Part shown: positions 59,970-64,000 of the stretch, one piece after another
Layout of the letters: the number at the start of each line of letters is the position of its first letter
How positions within the stretch are numbered: the first letter of the stretch is position 1
Assembly (NCBI RefSeq): GCF_023716465.1
Contig: NZ_CP092415.1
Span: 3,387,501 to 3,451,500, forward strand
Source: Flagellimonas marinaquae
GTDB taxonomy: Bacteria; Bacteroidota; Bacteroidia; Flavobacteriales; Flavobacteriaceae
Direction: 5' to 3'
DNA length: 64,000 nt
Translations under genes and position numbers: made by a program
The notes under the pieces: generated by a model
The model's input: only the letters and a program-made list of their open reading frames with translations
What the model was told of the DNA's origin: nothing
Database searches by the model: none

Positions 59970-60701
59970 ATGAGGATAATACCAGCCATAGATATCATTG
60001 ACGGTAAATGCGTGCGTCTTTCCAAAGGCGATTACAATACCAAAAAAGTCTATAACGAAAACCCTTTGGAAGTAGCCAAGGAGTTTGAGGAACATGGTAT
60101 TCAACATCTTCATTTGGTGGATTTGGATGGCGCAAAATCCAAACATATTGTCAACCATAAAGTTTTGGAGTCCATTGCATCAAAAACCAATCTTCAAATT
60201 GATTTTGGTGGGGGGTTAAAATCCAATGAAGATCTGCACATTGCTTTTGAAAGTGGTGCAAAACAAATCACAGGTGGGAGCATCGCTGTAAAAGACCGAG
60301 ACACGTTTTTGGGTTGGTTGGAAAAATATGGGCCGGAAAAAATTATTCTGGGTGCAGATGCCAATAATGAAAAGGTGGCCGTTTCTGGCTGGCAAGAAGA
60401 ATCAGATTTACAACTTATTCCTTTTGTTCAACAATACCAATCGGAAGGCATAACCTATGTGATTTGTACAGATATAAGTAAGGATGGTATGTTACAAGGA
60501 CCATCATTCCAGTTATACAAAAAAATGCTGTCCCAAACCAAAAAAGGATTACATTTAATAGCCAGTGGTGGAATCTCCACTTTTGACGAACTTCCCAAAC
60601 TTGCCGAAATTGGTTGTGAGGGCACAATCATAGGCAAAGCCATTTATGAAGGTAAGATCAGTTTAAAACAATTGGAACATTATATTCTTGAGAATGGATA
60701 A
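59970..60701 (+). CDS. hisA: ProFAR isomerase
   Basis: A 243-residue TIM-barrel isomerase. General acid/base Asp8 in [10 protein letters not shown] and Asp about 132 in [13 protein letters not shown], with phosphate-binding GGGL and ASGGIST. It rearranges the histidine intermediate ProFAR. It overlaps the start of the DUF1572 gene by a few bases. Confidence 0.95.
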   Translation: MRIIPAIDIIDGKCVRLSKGDYNTKKVYNENPLEVAKEFEEHGIQHLHLVDLDGAKSKHIVNHKVLESIASKTNLQIDFGGGLKSNEDLHIAFESGAKQITGGSIAVKDRDTFLGWLEKYGPEKIILGADANNEKVAVSGWQEESDLQLIPFVQQYQSEGITYVICTDISKDGMLQGPSFQLYKKMLSQTKKGLHLIASGGISTFDELPKLAEIGCEGTIIGKAIYEGKISLKQLEHYILENG

Positions 60702-61209
60702 AGAAAAAGAACTCCAAGAAGAATTGGTTTGGAATGCAGGGTATCGTATGAACGAAAACCTCCGTATGATCAAAATTTGTTTAGATCAACTTTCTGAAGA
60801 ACAAGTTTGGCAGAAGCCGAACAGCTCGTGCAACAGCATTGCAAATCTTATTCTTCATTTATGCGGAAACATCACCCAATATGGGATTGCTTCCATTCAA
60901 AACTTGGAGGATGAACGTAAAAGGGATGAAGAATTTGCCACCGAATCTGGCTACACCAAAGCTGAGTTAATCAAAAAACTAGAAGATACGGTCGATGAAG
61001 CTAAAAGAGCATTTTATGATGCTCCCTTACATGAGCTTTTGCGCAAACGTTATGTTCAAGGGTTTAATTTTTCTGGGGTCGGCAACATTATCCATGTAAC
61101 AGAGCATTTATCTTACCACACGGGTCAGATTGCACTGTACACTAAAATGTTGAACGATCAGGATCTTGGATTTTATTCTGGGGTAAACTTGAATGTGAAG
61201 AACGAATAA
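60694..61209 (+). CDS. DinB-like DUF1572 protein in the his operon
   Basis: A 171-residue four-helix DinB superfamily protein of the DUF1572 group from ATG 60694. Metal-binding positions: [17 protein letters not shown] and [21 protein letters not shown] ([12 protein letters not shown]). The in-frame TTG at 60688 is inside hisA and not needed. It lies between hisA and hisF, overlapping hisA by eight bases and two bases before hisF. A role in histidine synthesis is not known; the neighbour relation recurs in flavobacteria as I recall. Confidence 0.85.
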   Translation: MDKEKELQEELVWNAGYRMNENLRMIKICLDQLSEEQVWQKPNSSCNSIANLILHLCGNITQYGIASIQNLEDERKRDEEFATESGYTKAELIKKLEDTVDEAKRAFYDAPLHELLRKRYVQGFNFSGVGNIIHVTEHLSYHTGQIALYTKMLNDQDLGFYSGVNLNVKNE

Positions 61210-61211
61210 TT

Positions 61212-61967
61212 ATGTTAACAAAAAGAATAATTCCCTGCCTCGACATAAAAGATGGTAGAACCGTTAAAGGTGTCAATTTTGTGGATTTACGTGATGCTGG
61301 TGACCCAGTAGAATTGGCACAACGGTATGCTGATGAAGGTGCAGATGAACTTGTTTTCTTAGATATTTCTGCCACCGAGCAAAAGCGTAAAACGCTGGCG
61401 GAGTTGGTGTATCACGTAGCAGAAAAATTAAATATACCATTTACAGTAGGTGGTGGAATCTCTTCCGTGGAAGATGTAGATATCTTACTTAAAAACGGAG
61501 CAGATAAAGTTTCTATCAATTCATCAGCGGTTAAAAATCCAGAATTAATCAACGAATTGGTGGCCAAATTTGGTTCGCAATGTATAGTTGTTGCCATAGA
61601 TGCTCGTAAAACTACCGATGGCTGGAAAGTGCATTTGGTGGGAGGCAAAGTGCCTACGGAATTGGATTTATTTGATTGGGCAAAAGAGGTAGAGCAGCGT
61701 GGTGCTGGTGAAATTTTATTTACCTCCATGGACCATGATGGTACTAAAAATGGCTTTGCTGACGAGGAATTGGCTAAACTATCGAGTTTGGTAAACATTC
61801 CCATAATTGCCTCTGGTGGGGCGGGAGCGGTGTCTCATTTCACAGATACTTTTAAATATGGTAAGGCAGATGCAGCTTTAGCGGCAAGCGTTTTTCATTT
61901 TAAGGAAATCGAAATCAATTCACTCAAAAAAGAATTAAAGGAAAAAGGAATTCCTGTAAGATTATAA
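61212..61967 (+). CDS. hisF: Imidazole glycerol phosphate synthase cyclase subunit
   Basis: A 251-residue TIM-barrel cyclase. Asp11 in [16 protein letters not shown] and Asp about 130 in VVAIDARK are the catalytic pair; GGGISSVED and [12 protein letters not shown] bind phosphate. With HisH it makes imidazole glycerol phosphate and AICAR. Followed by hisIE after two bases. Confidence 0.96.
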   Translation: MLTKRIIPCLDIKDGRTVKGVNFVDLRDAGDPVELAQRYADEGADELVFLDISATEQKRKTLAELVYHVAEKLNIPFTVGGGISSVEDVDILLKNGADKVSINSSAVKNPELINELVAKFGSQCIVVAIDARKTTDGWKVHLVGGKVPTELDLFDWAKEVEQRGAGEILFTSMDHDGTKNGFADEELAKLSSLVNIPIIASGGAGAVSHFTDTFKYGKADAALAASVFHFKEIEINSLKKELKEKGIPVRL

Positions 61968-61969
61968 TA

Positions 61970-62566
61970 ATGCAAATAGACTTCAATAAAAATTCAGACG
62001 GACTAGTTCCTGCAATAATTCAAGATGCAACAACCAAAAATGTGTTGATGCTAGGGTACATGGATCAGGAAGCATTCAAAAAAACCCAAGAAACGGGTAA
62101 AGTCACTTTTTTTAGTCGTTCTAAAAATAGGTTGTGGACAAAAGGTGAGGAAAGTGGCAACTTTTTGGAATTGGTTTCTATGAAGGTAGATTGCGATAAG
62201 GATACCTTATTGGTCCAAGTGAAGCCAGCTGGGCCCACCTGTCATACGGGTACAGATACCTGTTGGGATGAAGAAAACACACCCAACTTTAGCTTTTTAT
62301 CAGAATTAGAGAATGTAATCGCTTCCCGAAAAGAAAACAAAGAGGATGAAAAAAGCTATGTAGCTTCACTTTTTAGAAAAGGAATCAATAAAATTGCCCA
62401 AAAAGTAGGGGAAGAAGCTGTTGAAACGGTAATTGAAGCCAAAGACGATAACGAAGAATTGTTCTTAAACGAAAGTGCAGATCTTTTATTCCATTACTTG
62501 ATTTTACTCCAAGCCAAAGGATACACTTTAAAAGATATTGAAAAAGTATTGATAGAAAGGCATTAA
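61970..62566 (+). CDS. hisIE: Bifunctional PR-AMP cyclohydrolase/PR-ATP pyrophosphatase
   Basis: A 198-residue fusion covering steps two and three. HisI part (about 1-105): MLGYMDQEAFKKT, SRSKNRLWTKGEESGN, CDKDTLLVQVKPAGPTCHTGTDTCW with zinc cysteines. HisE part (about 110-198): SYVASLFRKGINKIAQKVGEEAVETVIEA. Last gene of the his operon. Confidence 0.96.
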   Translation: MQIDFNKNSDGLVPAIIQDATTKNVLMLGYMDQEAFKKTQETGKVTFFSRSKNRLWTKGEESGNFLELVSMKVDCDKDTLLVQVKPAGPTCHTGTDTCWDEENTPNFSFLSELENVIASRKENKEDEKSYVASLFRKGINKIAQKVGEEAVETVIEAKDDNEELFLNESADLLFHYLILLQAKGYTLKDIEKVLIERH

Positions 62567-62716
62567 AAAAGACTTTTTTATAAGGTAACGGGAGACCAAG
62601 TTAATTGGATTGGTTTTATAATCTTGTCCTGATTACAAATATAAACGGTATTGTTTTTAACAAATACTCTAGTCACAGGAATAGTTATTTTACTAGGTGC
62701 TTTTTCTCCCTTCATC

Positions 62717-63391
62717 CTAATCTATTTGTTTCTTATAACGGTTTTTACCCATGTTAAATATACCTACTTTAATACCCAAACCAGCAGAGAAGCCGTTAAT
62801 GCGATCCAGTGCTTGTTGCTCCAATTCAATTTTACTAGAAAACCGGTATTTACCAGTAGCTTCTAACTGTACGTACCTATTGATATTAAATAATAAACTT
62901 ACTCCTGGTTCGTAAACAAATATGTAGTCCGAAGTGTCAAAATCCTCATTATCAAAATCGTTGTCATCGTTCTCAAAGGTGTCGCCATCTACATAACCAA
63001 TAGCTCCGCCACCTATAAATTGAGGAAAGGACAGGCTAATTGTTCTTTTACCAAAAAGAATTGGTTCCAAGTGTAAGCCTACATAACCACCTATTAAATC
63101 TTCATTATCTATAGATAATTCGCCAGATAAGTTTTGTTGCGAATAAAACCCATAGGTTGCTAAGCCTATTTCTAATTTACGGTTAGCAACGTAAGCGAGT
63201 TTTAGACCGGCAAAAAAAGTGTCCTTTCCATCAATTTCACCAATAGCCAATGGAATACCGAGATATATACCATGGACTACATTGTTACGGTCGTTAAAGG
63301 TGATGTATTCGTCATTACTTTTTTGTTGCGCATGCGTGGTGATTATACTAACTAATGCTATAAATAATACTGTCGTTTTTTGATTGAACAT
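62717..63391 (-). CDS. Probable outer membrane beta-barrel protein
   Basis: A 224-residue exported protein with signal peptide (residues 1-21, ending THAQ). Alternating hydrophobic strands (GIYLGIPLAIGEID, LIGGYVGLHLEPILFG, QFIGGGAIGYVDGD) and aromatic girdles look like a small barrel of about eight strands. An acidic Asp/Asn-rich segment (ENDDNDFDNEDFD) fits an extracellular loop. Specific family not recognised; the 150 bases between it and hisIE hold no feature I can support. Confidence 0.7.
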   Translation of the reverse strand: MFNQKTTVLFIALVSIITTHAQQKSNDEYITFNDRNNVVHGIYLGIPLAIGEIDGKDTFFAGLKLAYVANRKLEIGLATYGFYSQQNLSGELSIDNEDLIGGYVGLHLEPILFGKRTISLSFPQFIGGGAIGYVDGDTFENDDNDFDNEDFDTSDYIFVYEPGVSLLFNINRYVQLEATGKYRFSSKIELEQQALDRINGFSAGLGIKVGIFNMGKNRYKKQID

Positions 63392-63460
63392 TATTCAAAT
63401 TTTGATTGATATAATTTAAAGACAACCCAATTTTAAAAAGGTTGCATGTGTAAGACTATT

Positions 63461-64000
63461 TTAATCATTTATGGTTACAATTCCTTTAACTCCAGAAATA
63501 GTAATTTTTCCCAGGGCATTATTACCGTAGGTAGCTTCTATTTTTCTAAGTTTTTTACCCTTATCCAACATTTTGGAAGCAACATTATCAAAGGTTTTAG
63601 GTAGTCTTACAACTCCTTGTTCCAGTGTAGCTATAAAGCGATGGGGGAAATTTGTGGTTTTGATGGTAATATCAGAGGATTCTTGGGTGAGCGTTATAGC
63701 AGCATCGGGATTACCTATTTTAGCAACTACAAAATCTACAATCTTTAATTCGCTATCTATATCCTTTTGCAATTGCTCTATTCTAATGGAAGAGAATTTA
63801 AGACTTCCAAAAAGGTGTTTAACTTCTTCTACATGTATTTCATCCTTGTTTGAATACAACTCAAGTGTGGCTATAGCATTCAATTGTATTTCGCTCCCTT
63901 CCGTTGTTAATTGCAAGTTTTTGGCGTCATCCATGCTTAACTCGCCATTTTTTAGGACTATTCTGGCATAATTGATGTTTTTAGCACGTATTTTTCCAAA
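63461..64000 (-). CDS. Beta-rich hypothetical protein, cut by the window edge
   Basis: The frame is open from the stop at 63461 to the last base of the window, so the true start lies beyond 64000. The visible 179 codons are rich in alternating beta-strand residues and short repeats (LTTEGSEIQLNAIATLELYS, SSDITIKTTNFPHRF), recalling the DUF4097/DUF2807 adhesin-like beta-helix group. ATG 63934 is an internal methionine and probably not the start. It may be exported, but the signal sequence would be outside the window. Confidence 0.6.
   Translation of the reverse strand, partial: FGKIRAKNINYARIVLKNGELSMDDAKNLQLTTEGSEIQLNAIATLELYSNKDEIHVEEVKHLFGSLKFSSIRIEQLQKDIDSELKIVDFVVAKIGNPDAAITLTQESSDITIKTTNFPHRFIATLEQGVVRLPKTFDNVASKMLDKGKKLRKIEATYGNNALGKITISGVKGIVTIND

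Noticed and set aside
62564..62585. AAAAAAG and CTTTTTT after hisIE as an operon terminator
   Set aside because: The stem would be almost only A-T pairs with a minimal loop; too weak to claim.
1..64000. CRISPR array, prophage, insertion sequence or tRNA/rRNA genes
   Set aside because: No regularly spaced repeats, no transposase or phage genes and no tRNA- or rRNA-like sequences were found by eye.

Overview
The window is a chromosomal segment of a flavobacterium (Bacteroidota, very probably a marine member of Flavobacteriaceae). The evidence is the fused LpxC-FabZ gene, the type IX secretion regulator PorX, a SusC/FecA-type TonB receptor with an N-terminal CarboxypepD_reg-like domain, BatA-type von Willebrand proteins, an A+T-rich composition, starts mostly without clear Shine-Dalgarno sequences, and many copies of the Bacteroidota promoter -7 box TAnnTTTG just upstream of genes. 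No tRNA, rRNA, CRISPR array, prophage or insertion sequence was seen. Coding density is high and no gap over 300 bases remains once small genes are counted.

Layout. 1-5.3 kb: tail of an unknown gene, a 47-codon gene, an endonuclease III lacking its iron-sulfur cysteines, the peroxiredoxin Bcp, a large unrecognised protein, an MBL hydrolase and an esterase, with two degenerate palindromic intergenic elements. 5.3-14.2 kb (mostly minus strand): a dihydroorotase-like protein without its metal HxH motif, a BatA/vWA membrane protein, a glycosyltransferase, an SGNH hydrolase, an S10 carboxypeptidase, a TIGR02757 protein and a LolD-type ATPase. 14.4-24 kb: msrA-folE, a TonB receptor with a His/Glu-rich segment (possible zinc uptake), two small envelope proteins, DUF937, serA-serC, a LuxC-like acyl-CoA reductase and a ferredoxin. 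24-35.3 kb: ychF, an EamA transporter, topoisomerase IV (parE-parC), a fatty acid hydroxylase family protein, a lipoprotein, an XRE regulator facing an M14 peptidase across an operator-rich gap, an Lrp regulator and a DinB protein. 35.3-43.3 kb: aroB, proline dehydrogenase, small membrane proteins, alanine dehydrogenase, tsaE and porX.

43.3-53.9 kb is a plus-strand run: an HD hydrolase, the lipid A front end (lpxD, lpxC/fabZ, lpxA), efp, a second lpxD-like gene, sucD, fabG, a second vWA protein and an SPFH/prohibitin protein. 54-62.6 kb is a complete histidine operon, hisG-GNAT-hisD-hisC-hisB-[four-helix bundle gene]-hisH-hisA-DUF1572-hisF-hisIE. The last 1.4 kb has an outer membrane barrel-like gene and a gene cut by the window edge.

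The two most interesting signals are both in the his operon. First, the leader holds a complete ribosome-mediated attenuator: an 18-codon peptide with four consecutive His codons, an intrinsic terminator, and a 9-bp alternative pairing between codons just after the His run and the 5' arm of the terminator. Second, a four-helix-bundle gene of the 23S rRNA intervening-sequence type lies between hisB and hisH. It is bracketed by tandem 14-bp units and their inverted counterparts and looks like an IVS-like insertion inside a protein-coding operon.
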